The notes below the pieces were generated by a model. The model saw only the letters and a list, made by a program, of their open reading frames with translations. It ran no database searches and was not told where the DNA came from. Positions 1 through 10,156 of a DNA stretch of 64,000 bases are shown here, piece by piece. Made by a program: the position numbers and the translations under genes. Each line of letters opens with the position of its first letter. The stretch's first letter is position 1. The DNA is from Mesorhizobium sp. LMG 17147 (GTDB taxonomy: Bacteria; Pseudomonadota; Alphaproteobacteria; Rhizobiales; Rhizobiaceae). The stretch spans positions 355,001 through 419,000 of the forward strand of contig NZ_JANCTC010000002.1 in NCBI RefSeq assembly GCF_024297145.1, given 5' to 3'.

Positions 1-186
1 ATCATGATTTGTCGCGGGAGACGCTCAATCTCCCGCATATGATGGGTTTGCCTAACCGCACCCTCGAACCGATCTCGAGAAGCTGGTCTTTTTGTGCCAA
101 TGACATCCAGCGATAATCCCGCACAGGATTTCGCTGAAGCGACGATCTCTTCGAGATCGCGCAGGTGGGCATTGGCAATGAGAACG
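1..186 (+). other. 16S-23S internal transcribed spacer, 3' part
   Basis: This is the stretch just upstream of the 23S start, so it is the distal part of the 16S-23S spacer. The 16S gene and any spacer tRNAs would lie outside the window to the left. A hairpin with 8-bp arms (GCGGGAGA at 14-21, TCTCCCGC at 29-36) is visible. No tRNA cloverleaf or coding region is seen. A short open frame at 94-288 runs into the 23S gene and is not credible. Confidence 0.75.
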
Positions 187-2989
<2,803 letters not shown>

Positions 2990-3086
2990 CGTTCTCATTC
3001 CTAATGCCCATTTCTGGCGACAATCCTTCGATTGCGCCGAGATGGATGGCACAGAAAACAGCTTCTCGAGCAACGTGCGTTTTGCC

Positions 3087-3205
3087 GACCTGGTGGTTAT
3101 GGCGGAGCGGCTGCACCCGATCCCATTCCGAACTCGGCCGTGAAACGCTCCAGCGCTGATGGTACTTCGTCTCAAGACGCGGGAGAGTAGGTCGCTGCCA
3201 GGTCT
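3087..3205 (+). rRNA. rrf: 5S ribosomal RNA
   Basis: A sequence of about 119 nt starts GACCTGGTGGTTATGGCGG and ends CGCTGCCAGGTC, so its termini pair into helix I. The internal block CCCGATCCCATTCCGAACTC is typical of bacterial 5S loop B/C. It lies about 100 nt after the 23S gene in the same orientation, as expected for an rrn operon. Confidence 0.96.
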
Positions 3206-3262
3206 GCCAAGCGCACGTTGTTTAATCTTCTCCTTACAAACAGGCCCGCCAACGGGACTCCG

Positions 3263-3282
3263 GGCCGCGCAAGCGGCCTTTT
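3263..3282 (+). terminator. Hairpin with T-run between 5S and tRNA-fMet
   Basis: GGCCGC (3263-3268), loop GCAA, GCGGCC (3273-3278), then TTTT. This has the shape of an intrinsic terminator or processing hairpin. Because the tRNA follows on the same strand, it would act as a partial terminator or processing site between 5S and tRNA-fMet. Confidence 0.5.
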
Positions 3283-3333
3283 CATTTGGCGGAAGCTTGA
3301 ATACGGTGAGCCAAGGCTTACCTTTAGGGTTGA

Positions 3334-3410
<77 letters not shown>

Positions 3411-3413
3411 AAA

Positions 3414-3450
3414 TACGAAAACGGCCCGCCTTGTGCGGGCCGTTTTCGTA
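3414..3450. terminator. Bidirectional terminator after tRNA-fMet
   Basis: Near-perfect inverted repeat: TACGAAAACGGCCCG (3414-3428) and CGGGCCGTTTTCGTA (3436-3450) around a short loop. The outer A-run/T-run lets it work in both directions. It would end the rrn-tRNA transcript and also the convergent small gene on the minus strand. Confidence 0.85.
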
Positions 3451-3476
3451 TGCGCTGAAGTGCCGCGACAGGACAC

Positions 3477-3803
3477 TTAGCATTCCGCCGCCAATTTTTC
3501 GCGTATGTGCTCCGATCCACCTCTCATACGTCGGGCGAATGGCCGATCGGGATTTACGACGCGCCAAAAGGGCGCGCTGCCGTCTTGACTGATATGCACC
3601 AAGTGCCGCCGCACAGTCACCGGGCAGCAGGCGTCTGCTCCGTATTTTGCCGCGAGCTTACGTCGTAGCTCTGCAAGGTCCGACAAGTGGCCAGGTCGTG
3701 CAGCCCGGAGCTCGTCAGCGACCATTTTCTCGGTTGGGATCAGCATGCTCTGCGTATGGGTCTTGCCTTTGCGTCTCGTTTTGACTACCGGCAATGCGCT
3801 CAT
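3477..3803 (-). CDS. MGMT-like (ATase-fold) small protein, probably non-catalytic
   Basis: 108 residues. The segment with IPTEKMVADEL, GADACCPVT and the C-terminal APFWRVVNPDR ... RMRGGSEHIREKLAAE resembles a family of short proteins annotated as MGMT family. In these, the winged-helix part of the O6-alkylguanine alkyltransferase fold is kept but the PCHR catalytic motif is missing. I see no PCHR here. A strong ribosome site (GGAGGTG, 6 nt before ATG) supports the start. It is monocistronic, convergent with the rrn operon and ends just past the shared terminator. Function is unknown; an alkyl-damage-sensing role would be speculative. Family assignment is by memory of the motif only. Confidence 0.6.
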   Translation of the reverse strand: MSALPVVKTRRKGKTHTQSMLIPTEKMVADELRAARPGHLSDLAELRRKLAAKYGADACCPVTVRRHLVHISQDGSAPFWRVVNPDRPFARRMRGGSEHIREKLAAEC

Positions 3804-3974
3804 AATTCACCTCCAGGAACTCCCCTACAGAAGACGAACAAGGATGCCGCAATCCGACAAATCTCGGACTGATTTGATTGCCGTGGCCTTATGCCGCCGG
3901 GAGTTTTTGTTGGCTCCGTGCTGCCCAAGGGAACGGAACTCTACGTCTTCGCCGGCATGGCTCGAGTTGCAGCT
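3804..3974. other. Intergenic, promoter region of the 3477-3803 gene
   Basis: 171 bases between the divergent 5' end of the small gene and the 3' end of the ATC-hydrolase-like gene. The Shine-Dalgarno of the small gene lies at its left edge. No hairpin, repeat or credible ORF was seen. Confidence 0.5.
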
Positions 3975-4481
3975 CTAACCGGCATCCCGGTTGGTCAAAG
4001 CGATGTGGCAGCAGCCGAAACCGTGGCCCGGTGTCCAGGTGACATTGTCGAAGCGTACCCCGGTGGCCTCGAACAGGCCGCGATCGAAGGCGCCGGCGAT
4101 GCGGCAGAGCGTGGCGAGTTTCTCGTCGTCGACGCCGGCTTCGAGCCAGGCGTCCTTCAGCGGGCAGCGCCTGACCTTGAAGGCGATGCGGTCCGGACCG
4201 CGTTCGACGTCGGTCGGATACATGCGACCGCCATCCGGGCTGACGGCCAGGAACGCCTCGCCGATCGCCGGTGCGTCGTTGGGGCCGAAATCGGCGAAGG
4301 CCGCCGCCGCAACTTCCCTGCCTCGCCGTTCAATGGTGCGGATCATGATCGCCTCAGCCTTTTCCGCGCCAACTTCCGCAGTTAGCTCATCGAGCAACAG
4401 ACGATAGAGATCGGCGCGGTTACGGAAGGCGGAATCGAGTTCGCGCGACAGTTTTTCGGCTCGGGCTTCGGCGTCGGTCAT
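3975..4481 (-). CDS. L-2-amino-thiazoline-4-carboxylic acid hydrolase family protein
   Basis: 168 residues. The arrangement RCPLKDAWLEAG, then LCRIAGAFDRG, then a C-terminal GFGCCHIAL is what I recall for the ATC hydrolase family, whose founding Pseudomonas enzyme opens the thiazoline ring of ATC to give N-carbamoyl-L-cysteine. The Cys pairs in RCP and GCC are the likely functional residues. The ATG overlaps the stop of the upstream ABC ATPase (4 nt), so it is the last gene of the peptide-type ABC operon and should be co-translated with it. Many family members are annotated only by similarity. The true substrate is probably whatever the transporter imports. Confidence 0.65.
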   Translation of the reverse strand: MTDAEARAEKLSRELDSAFRNRADLYRLLLDELTAEVGAEKAEAIMIRTIERRGREVAAAAFADFGPNDAPAIGEAFLAVSPDGGRMYPTDVERGPDRIAFKVRRCPLKDAWLEAGVDDEKLATLCRIAGAFDRGLFEATGVRFDNVTWTPGHGFGCCHIALTNRDAG

Positions 4482-5269
4482 GATGCGTCCCGTTCGATCC
4501 TCGACAGTTTTGGCGCTGCCGCCACCAGCGCCTTGCCGATCGCGGATTGCGGCGCGTCGATGACGGTGCGGGCATCGCCGCTCTCGGCAATCCGCCCGCC
4601 GTCCAGAATGGCGATGCGGTGGGCGATGGCACGGACGACGCCGAGATCGTGCGAAATGAACAGATAGGCGATGCGCTCCTCGCGTTGAAGGTCGAGCAGC
4701 AGCCGCAGGATCTGCGCGCGCACCGAAACGTCGAGCGCCGACACCGCCTCGTCGAGCACGACCAGCGACGGTTTCGTGGCGATGGCGCGGGCGATTGCAA
4801 CGCGCTGGCGCTGACCGCCGGAGATTTCGTGAATGGCGCGGCCGGCGAGACCGGCGCTGAGGCCGACGCGTTCCAGCAGAGCGACGATACGGCGCGGGCG
4901 TTCGGCGCGAGAGGCGATGTGATGGATGCGCAAGGGGTCGTCGAGCACACGCGCCACCGTGGCGCGTGGGTTCAAGGCGGCGAGCGGATCCTGAAACACC
5001 ATCTGCAGATGAGCGCGCCGGTCGCGCAACGCGGCGCCGTTCAACGACAGGAAATCACTGCCTTCAAATTCGATTCGGCCAGCATCGGCTTCGATGAGCC
5101 GCAGTATGAGCCGAGCGATCGTCGATTTGCCGCTGCCGGAAGGTCCGGCCAGCGCCAGCGTCTCGCCATGCTCGATGTGGAAGGAAACATCGTCGGCCGC
5201 GGCGATGATCTTGCCGCCGCTACTGTATCGTTTGGTCAGGCCGGAAACGGCGAGCAGCGGACTGGTCAT
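4478..5269 (-). CDS. Dpp/Opp-type ABC transporter ATPase (DppF-like)
   Basis: 263 residues, one ABC domain. Walker A is GPSGSGKST (about residues 42-50), the Q-loop is VFQDPLAALNP, the signature is ISGGQRQR, Walker B is LVVLDEAVSALD and the switch His is in FISHDLGVV. The typical C-terminal extension of DppF/OppF (TVIDAPQ motif) is present but short. The start overlaps the end of the DppD-like gene by 4 nt. It powers import together with its partner ATPase, the two permeases and the binding protein of this operon. Substrate specificity (dipeptide, oligopeptide, opine or nickel-type) cannot be read from the ATPase. Confidence 0.9.
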   Translation of the reverse strand: MTSPLLAVSGLTKRYSSGGKIIAAADDVSFHIEHGETLALAGPSGSGKSTIARLILRLIEADAGRIEFEGSDFLSLNGAALRDRRAHLQMVFQDPLAALNPRATVARVLDDPLRIHHIASRAERPRRIVALLERVGLSAGLAGRAIHEISGGQRQRVAIARAIATKPSLVVLDEAVSALDVSVRAQILRLLLDLQREERIAYLFISHDLGVVRAIAHRIAILDGGRIAESGDARTVIDAPQSAIGKALVAAAPKLSRIERDAS

Positions 5270-6099
5270 GTTCGCTGCAGCAGCGGCTCGGCGTCGAGAC
5301 CGAGATTGGCGTCGAGCAGCGCCCTTGTGTACGCGTGACGCGGCGCACTGATCACCTGCGCCGTCGCACCTAGCTCGAGCAGCTCGCCATGCCGGAACAC
5401 GGCGATGCGCTCTGCCAGTTCGGCGGCCAGCCCGATGTCGTGGCTGATGAACAGCAGCGTCATGCCGTCCTCGGACACCAGTCGCCGGATCAGCCCGACG
5501 ATCTCGGCCTGCACGATGGTGTCTAGCGCGCTGGTCGCCTCGTCGGCGATCAGCAGTTTCGGCCCGGCCGCGATCGCGGCGGCGATCGCCACGCGCTGCT
5601 TCTGGCCGCCGGAGAGCTGATGTGGAAAGGCGCGCAAAGCGGCATCGGGGTCGGGCAGACGGACGCGTTCGAGTAAGATTTTTGCTCTGGCATAGGCGTG
5701 TCGCCAGTCAAGTCCGAGATGGGTGCGCGCGACTTCCGCGATCTGCTTGCCGATTGGCATGACCGGATCGAGACTGGCGGATGGGTCCTGGAAAACGAAG
5801 CCGATATCACGGCCTCTGAGAGGAAGGCTATTGAGAACAAGGAAAGACTGACGATCTTTCGCATGAGACGATCGAAATTCCGTCATCTGCCACTCGATCG
5901 CTCCGCCGATCTTGGCAGTGGCCGGCAGCAGCCCAGCAATCGCCAGCGCCAACGTGCTCTTGCCCGAGCCGCTCTCGCCGATGATGGCGAGGCGCTCGCC
6001 GGCGGCGACATCGAAGCTGATATGTCTCAGCGCCGCCACCTCGGCGCCTTCGCGGCGATAGGTCACCGTCAGATTGCGGATCGAAGCAAGCGCCGTCAC
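5266..6099 (-). CDS. Dpp/Opp-type ABC transporter ATPase (DppD-like)
   Basis: 277 residues. Walker A is GESGSGKST (residues 41-49), the signature is LSGGQKQR, Walker B is LLIADEATSALD and the H-loop is FISHDIGLA. Between Walker A and the Q-loop (FVFQDPSASLDP) there is a polar insertion of roughly 20 residues (around FRSSHAKDRQ) that I would not expect in most DppD proteins. It overlaps both neighbours by 4 nt, so it is translationally coupled in the permease-permease-ATPase-ATPase order standard for this transporter class. Confidence 0.9.
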   Translation of the reverse strand: MTALASIRNLTVTYRREGAEVAALRHISFDVAAGERLAIIGESGSGKSTLALAIAGLLPATAKIGGAIEWQMTEFRSSHAKDRQSFLVLNSLPLRGRDIGFVFQDPSASLDPVMPIGKQIAEVARTHLGLDWRHAYARAKILLERVRLPDPDAALRAFPHQLSGGQKQRVAIAAAIAAGPKLLIADEATSALDTIVQAEIVGLIRRLVSEDGMTLLFISHDIGLAAELAERIAVFRHGELLELGATAQVISAPRHAYTRALLDANLGLDAEPLLQRT

Positions 6100-6926
6100 G
6101 ACAGGCTCTTTCTCACCGCCGCGGTCTCGACGACGCCTTCGCCGGCGAGATAGACGCCGAGCACGGTCAGCACGAGTGCTATTCCCGGAACGATCGAGAG
6201 GAAGGGCGCGGTGCGCAGCACGGCGCGGCCTTCGGCGATCATGCCGCCCCAGGTCACGCGGTTGGGGTCGCCGAGGCCGAGAAAAGACAATGCCGCTTCG
6301 GTGAGAATAGCCGCGGCGACGATCACCGACGACAATGCCAGTACCGGCGGCAGCGCGTTGGGCAGCACCTCGCGAAGGGCGATCTCCAGCGGATGCATGC
6401 CGATGACGCGGGCGCCGGCAACAAAATCGCGCTCGCGGATCGACAGCACTTCGGCCCGCGCCACGCGTGCCGGTCCGGTCCAGGCGCCCAGCGCGATCGC
6501 AGCGACGACGACGCCGAGCGACGGCCCGACGATGCTGACGAAAGCCAAAGCCAGCAGGAAGGCTGGGACGGTCTGGAAAGCGTCGGTGATGCGCATCAGC
6601 ACCTCGTCGACAAGGCCGCCGGCAAAACCGGCCAACGTGCCGATTACGGCGCCGACGGCAAGCGCGGTGGCTGCTGCTGCCAGGCCGACCGCCAGCGAGG
6701 TGCGGGCGCCATGGAAAAGCTCGGCCAGCACGTCACGGCCGAGACGGTCGGTGCCGAGTGGCAGCGACCAGTCCTGGAACGGCGACAGCAATGCCGGCCC
6801 GGCAATGGCCTGCGGATCGCTCGGAAAGAACAAAGGTGCGGCAAGCGCCACGGCAGCCAGCGCCGTCAGGATGACCGCGCCGGCGATCGCTTCCGGGGTG
6901 CGAAGAAAGCGGCGAAGCGGGCTCAC
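6096..6926 (-). CDS. Dpp/Opp-type ABC transporter permease (DppC-like)
   Basis: 276 residues, inner membrane. A hydrophobic helix near residues 14-33 is followed by the DppC-type segment GTDRLGRDVLAELFHGAR and a core of about five further helices. The EAA coupling motif reads EAALSFLGLGDPNRVTWGG. The 4-nt overlaps with the DppB-like and DppD-like genes place it second in the operon. It forms the translocation path with the DppB-like subunit. Confidence 0.9.
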   Translation of the reverse strand: MSPLRRFLRTPEAIAGAVILTALAAVALAAPLFFPSDPQAIAGPALLSPFQDWSLPLGTDRLGRDVLAELFHGARTSLAVGLAAAATALAVGAVIGTLAGFAGGLVDEVLMRITDAFQTVPAFLLALAFVSIVGPSLGVVVAAIALGAWTGPARVARAEVLSIRERDFVAGARVIGMHPLEIALREVLPNALPPVLALSSVIVAAAILTEAALSFLGLGDPNRVTWGGMIAEGRAVLRTAPFLSIVPGIALVLTVLGVYLAGEGVVETAAVRKSLS

Positions 6927-7909
6927 GCGCCGGCCTCACTGGCGCCGACGCGCGGATCGAGGAAGGCGTAGGCGATGTCGACGAGAAGGTTGATGATGAC
7001 GACCAGGACGGCACTGATGAGAATGATACCGAGCAGCAACGGCGTGTCGCGTGCCGCCACCGCTTCCTGCGCCAGCCGGCCAAGGCCTGGCACGGAAAAG
7101 ACGCTTTCGATGACGACGCTGCCGCCCAACATTTGCGCGGACTGCAGGCCAAGCATGGTGACCAGCGGCAACAGCGCATTGCGGGCGACGTGAGCGAGCA
7201 CGATGCGGCGGCGGGAAAGTCCCCTGGCGCGGGCGGCCAGCACAAAATCCTGTCGCCAGACCTCGGCCATGCCGGCGCGCATCATGCGCAGATAGAGCGC
7301 GAGATAGATGAAGCCGAGCGCCGAAACCGGCAGGACGAGATGGCGGGCGATATCGGCGGCGCGATCGAGGCCGGTCCGGGCCGAGGCGATACTCTCGATG
7401 CCGCCGATCGGAAACCATCGCAGGTCGACGGCAAAGACGATGATCAGCACCAGCCCAAGCCAGAAGCCCGGCACGGCATAGAGCGCCAGCGAACCGACGG
7501 ACAGAAAGCGATCGCGAAAACTGCCGGGCCTGGCGCCGGCATAGATGCCGAGCGCCGAGCCGAGACCGAAGGAGAGCGCGGTGGCGCTGCCCATCAACAG
7601 CAGCGTGTTGGGCAGGCGCTCGAGGATGACGTCGCGGATCGGCCGCGAAAAGGTGACCGATTGGCCGAGATCGAGATGCAGCAGCGCCCAAAGATAATTG
7701 GCGAGCCGCGTCAGTTCCGTCTGGTCGAGACCCCAGCGGTGACGCAACAGCTCGATCATCCCGGCGTCGCCGCCGGTCGAGACGATGTAGGCATCGACCG
7801 CGTCGCCGGGAGCGGCTTCGAGTAACAGGAAGGTGCCGATGACGACAATCAGCAGCACGAAGATGCTGCCGACGAGACGGCGGCGAACGAGGATGACAGC
7901 GCGGGTCAT
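6923..7909 (-). CDS. Dpp/Opp-type ABC transporter permease (DppB-like)
   Basis: 328 residues, six predicted membrane helices. The first is at about residues 13-32, followed by a long periplasmic loop and then the BPD-transporter core with the DppB-type ARARGLSRRRIVLAHVARNA coupling segment. The C-terminus LVDIAYAFLDPRV is characteristic of DppB/OppB permeases. It is the first gene after the binding protein, from which it is separated by 273 nt that hold a large palindromic repeat. Confidence 0.9.
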   Translation of the reverse strand: MTRAVILVRRRLVGSIFVLLIVVIGTFLLLEAAPGDAVDAYIVSTGGDAGMIELLRHRWGLDQTELTRLANYLWALLHLDLGQSVTFSRPIRDVILERLPNTLLLMGSATALSFGLGSALGIYAGARPGSFRDRFLSVGSLALYAVPGFWLGLVLIIVFAVDLRWFPIGGIESIASARTGLDRAADIARHLVLPVSALGFIYLALYLRMMRAGMAEVWRQDFVLAARARGLSRRRIVLAHVARNALLPLVTMLGLQSAQMLGGSVVIESVFSVPGLGRLAQEAVAARDTPLLLGIILISAVLVVIINLLVDIAYAFLDPRVGASEAGA

Positions 7910-7956
7910 GGCGTAACGCCGATAGGAGAGCCAAGTCTTCGGTGCCGGGCTCTACG

Positions 7957-8115
7957 GCGCCCTCCTCTGTCCTGCCGGACATCTCCCCCACAAGGAGGGA
8001 GATTGGCAGCTTCGGCGTTGCCGGCCGTCTTGCAACGCTGGAGATTGGCGAAAGCGACAATGACAGCCGATCTCCCCCCTTGTGGGGGAGATGTCCGGCA
8101 GGACAGAGGGGGGCG
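7957..8115. repeat. Long palindromic intergenic element, family A copy 1 (RIME-like)
   Basis: About 159 bp with arms of about 50 bp. The left arm starts GGCGCCCTCCTCTGTCC and the right arm ends GGACAGAGGGGGGCGC; the inner arm parts are CATCTCCCCCACAAG and CTTGTGGGGGAGATG. The central part contains ATTGGCGAAAGCGACA. A second member lies at 39372-39531 and shares both the arms and the core in the opposite orientation. The element sits between the binding-protein gene and the permease gene and could fold in RNA as a strong barrier that favours expression of the binding protein. Short open frames inside it are artefacts. Confidence 0.85.
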
Positions 8116-8182
8116 CGAAAAAGCTCTCATCGTTGAAGCTTGAGCACCCACACAAGCGGCGCGCAAGTCTGGAGAGACTTCC

Positions 8183-9793
8183 TTACCCCTCCAGCCAAGT
8201 GTCCGCCCAGTTCGATACCGCCCAGCGCGGATTGTTGGCGATGTTCTTGACCGTATCACGTGCGACGCTGATGAAACTCCATTCGGCGACGTTGATCAGT
8301 GGCAGGTCGGCGGCAACTTTTCTCTGGAACTCCTTGTAGAGTTCGGTGCGGGCGGCGGTGTCGAGCGTCTCCGATGCCGTGGCGATCAGGGCATCGAGTT
8401 CGGCGTTCTTATAGCCGCCCTGGTTGGAGAAGGGCACGCCGTCTGGAATGCCGCTCTGCACCAGGATGGTGGTCGAGATCGCAGGATCGCCGCGGAACAC
8501 CGGCGGCCCGACCGCAAGGTCGAAGGCGTGGTCGGTGTAAACAGCCTTGATATGCGCGGCCGAGTCGTTGTTGACCAGCTGAGCGTCGATGCCGACGGCG
8601 GCGAGCGCCTGGCGCAGATAGTCGCCGAACTGCTTGGTCTCGTTGAAATAGGGCGCCGGCAGCAGTTTCAGTGAAAAGCGCTTGCCGTCATCGCCTCGGC
8701 TGTAGCCGGCCTCGTCCAGCAAGGTGTTGGCCTTGGCTACGTCGAAGGCGTACGTCGGCACGTCGGCGGTGTAGAATTGCGGGTCGTTTTTCGGCACCGG
8801 GCCAGTGGCGGTGGCGGCATAGCCGAGAAACACCGTCTTGACGACGAAATTCTTGTCGATGGCGTGAGCGATCGCCTGGCGCACTTTCAGGTCGGCCAGC
8901 TCCTTGCGGCGATGGTTGATCTCGACGACGAGCTGGTAGGTCAGCCCTTCATAACCCTTGGTGATCACCTTGAGGCCGGGCACTTTGGATATGCGGTCGA
9001 GATCGGCGAGGGGCACGGCGGAGAAGGCGGCGAGGTGGATCTCTTCGGCCTCGAGCGCGCTGGCCGCTGCTGTGCGGTCCGGCAGCACCTGATAGATGAT
9101 CTCGTCGAGATAGGGCTCGTCCTTGCCCCAATAATCCGTATTCTTCTCCAGCCGGTAATATTCGCCGGGTTTGTATTCGGCGAATTTGAACGGGCCGGTG
9201 CCGACCGGGGCGTTGTTGGCCGGGTTGTCCTCGATCTTTCCGGTCTCGTAGATGTGCTTGGGTACAACGCTGCTCAGCGCCGGCAAGGCGTTGCGGATCA
9301 GCTGGAACGGTGTCGGCTTGGCGAATTTGAACACGGCGGTGGCTTCGTCCGGCGTGTCGACCGCCTCCAGATCCTTGAACACGGTGCGGCCGAGATTCTG
9401 CAGCGGCTTCCAGATATGCAGCGCCGAGAACGCGACATCGCCGGAGGTGAAAGGTTTACCGTCATGCCATTTGACGCCCTCGCGCAGCTTGAACGTGACC
9501 GACAGGCCGTCGGCGGCACCTTCCCAGCTGAGCGCCAGGCGCGGATCGAGCCCGTCCTTGCCGTCAAAGGAGGCCTCAGCCAAGGGTTCTACGATCTTGC
9601 TCGAAATGAAGAAGACGCCGTTCGAGGCGACGATCGCCGGATTGAGATTGCGCGGCTCGGAATCAGCGGCGACAACCAGTCGTCCGCCCTTTTTCGGCGT
9701 CTGCGCCGACCCGATCGTCGGCATCGCGGTGGAGGCCAGCAGCAATGCCGAACCCGCAAGCATCGTACGTCTGGAAATGGTGAACTCTGGCAT
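8183..9793 (-). CDS. Dpp/Opp-type ABC transporter substrate-binding protein (SBP family 5)
   Basis: 536 residues. The N-terminus has a twin-arginine-like signal (SRRTMLAGSALLLAS, cleavage near GSAQT), so export by Tat is likely. The mature protein starts KKGGRLVVAADSEPRNLNPA, a family-5 solute-binding signature, and contains SWEGAADGLSVTFKLREGVKWHDGKPF, broken here at the conserved LREGVKWHDG block. The ATG at 9793 was chosen because the longer frame has no signal-like sequence before it. It should deliver peptides or related compounds to the permeases encoded downstream. It is the first gene of the operon, divergent from the M24 peptidase gene. Confidence 0.88.
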   Translation of the reverse strand: MPEFTISRRTMLAGSALLLASTAMPTIGSAQTPKKGGRLVVAADSEPRNLNPAIVASNGVFFISSKIVEPLAEASFDGKDGLDPRLALSWEGAADGLSVTFKLREGVKWHDGKPFTSGDVAFSALHIWKPLQNLGRTVFKDLEAVDTPDEATAVFKFAKPTPFQLIRNALPALSSVVPKHIYETGKIEDNPANNAPVGTGPFKFAEYKPGEYYRLEKNTDYWGKDEPYLDEIIYQVLPDRTAAASALEAEEIHLAAFSAVPLADLDRISKVPGLKVITKGYEGLTYQLVVEINHRRKELADLKVRQAIAHAIDKNFVVKTVFLGYAATATGPVPKNDPQFYTADVPTYAFDVAKANTLLDEAGYSRGDDGKRFSLKLLPAPYFNETKQFGDYLRQALAAVGIDAQLVNNDSAAHIKAVYTDHAFDLAVGPPVFRGDPAISTTILVQSGIPDGVPFSNQGGYKNAELDALIATASETLDTAARTELYKEFQRKVAADLPLINVAEWSFISVARDTVKNIANNPRWAVSNWADTWLEG

Positions 9794-10156
9794 GATCGAA
9801 CTCCGTCCTCTCCGCGGACCCGGCCGGGTCCGCCGTACCCCTCGGACGCTCGTAAGCATCCTGCAAAGCTGATTATGGGCCTTGTGCGGGGTTTCGCCAA
9901 AGACGGAATTGGCGCATCCTCACGTGGCTTTGAAATTTCCGTCCGTTGGACCAGTTGTATAGAAACGGTTCGATGCGCGGTTCTGGCAGGACCCAGACTG
10001 GAGTAAAGTGCAGCAGGTGGACCAGCTTTGGGCCGGTTCGCCCGTTCTGGCTGGACCAGATCGGGCAAAATGATGCAGATTTAAGCATAGCCGAGGTTCA
10101 GAGCCGGAAAAGCCGGTGCCGGCGAGCGGCCAGCTAAGGATTTCAGGGAGAGAGAC
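9794..10156. promoter_or_regulatory. Divergent promoter region, ABC operon / M24 peptidase
   Basis: 363 bp with no credible gene. It must hold the promoters for the minus-strand transporter operon and the plus-strand peptidase. TGGACCAG occurs three times in the same orientation (9947-9954, 10018-10025, 10052-10059). The last copy is part of CTGGCTGGACCAG (10047-10059), which fits the TGG-N5-CCA spacing of the operators seen at 14.6 and 29.8 kb but with a weaker left half. These are candidate regulator sites only. Confidence 0.45.

Noticed and set aside
7906..8339. Overlapping open frames of 64-117 codons over the family A palindrome
   Set aside because: They read through the repeat arms in several frames, which gives arginine- and proline-rich sequence without motifs.
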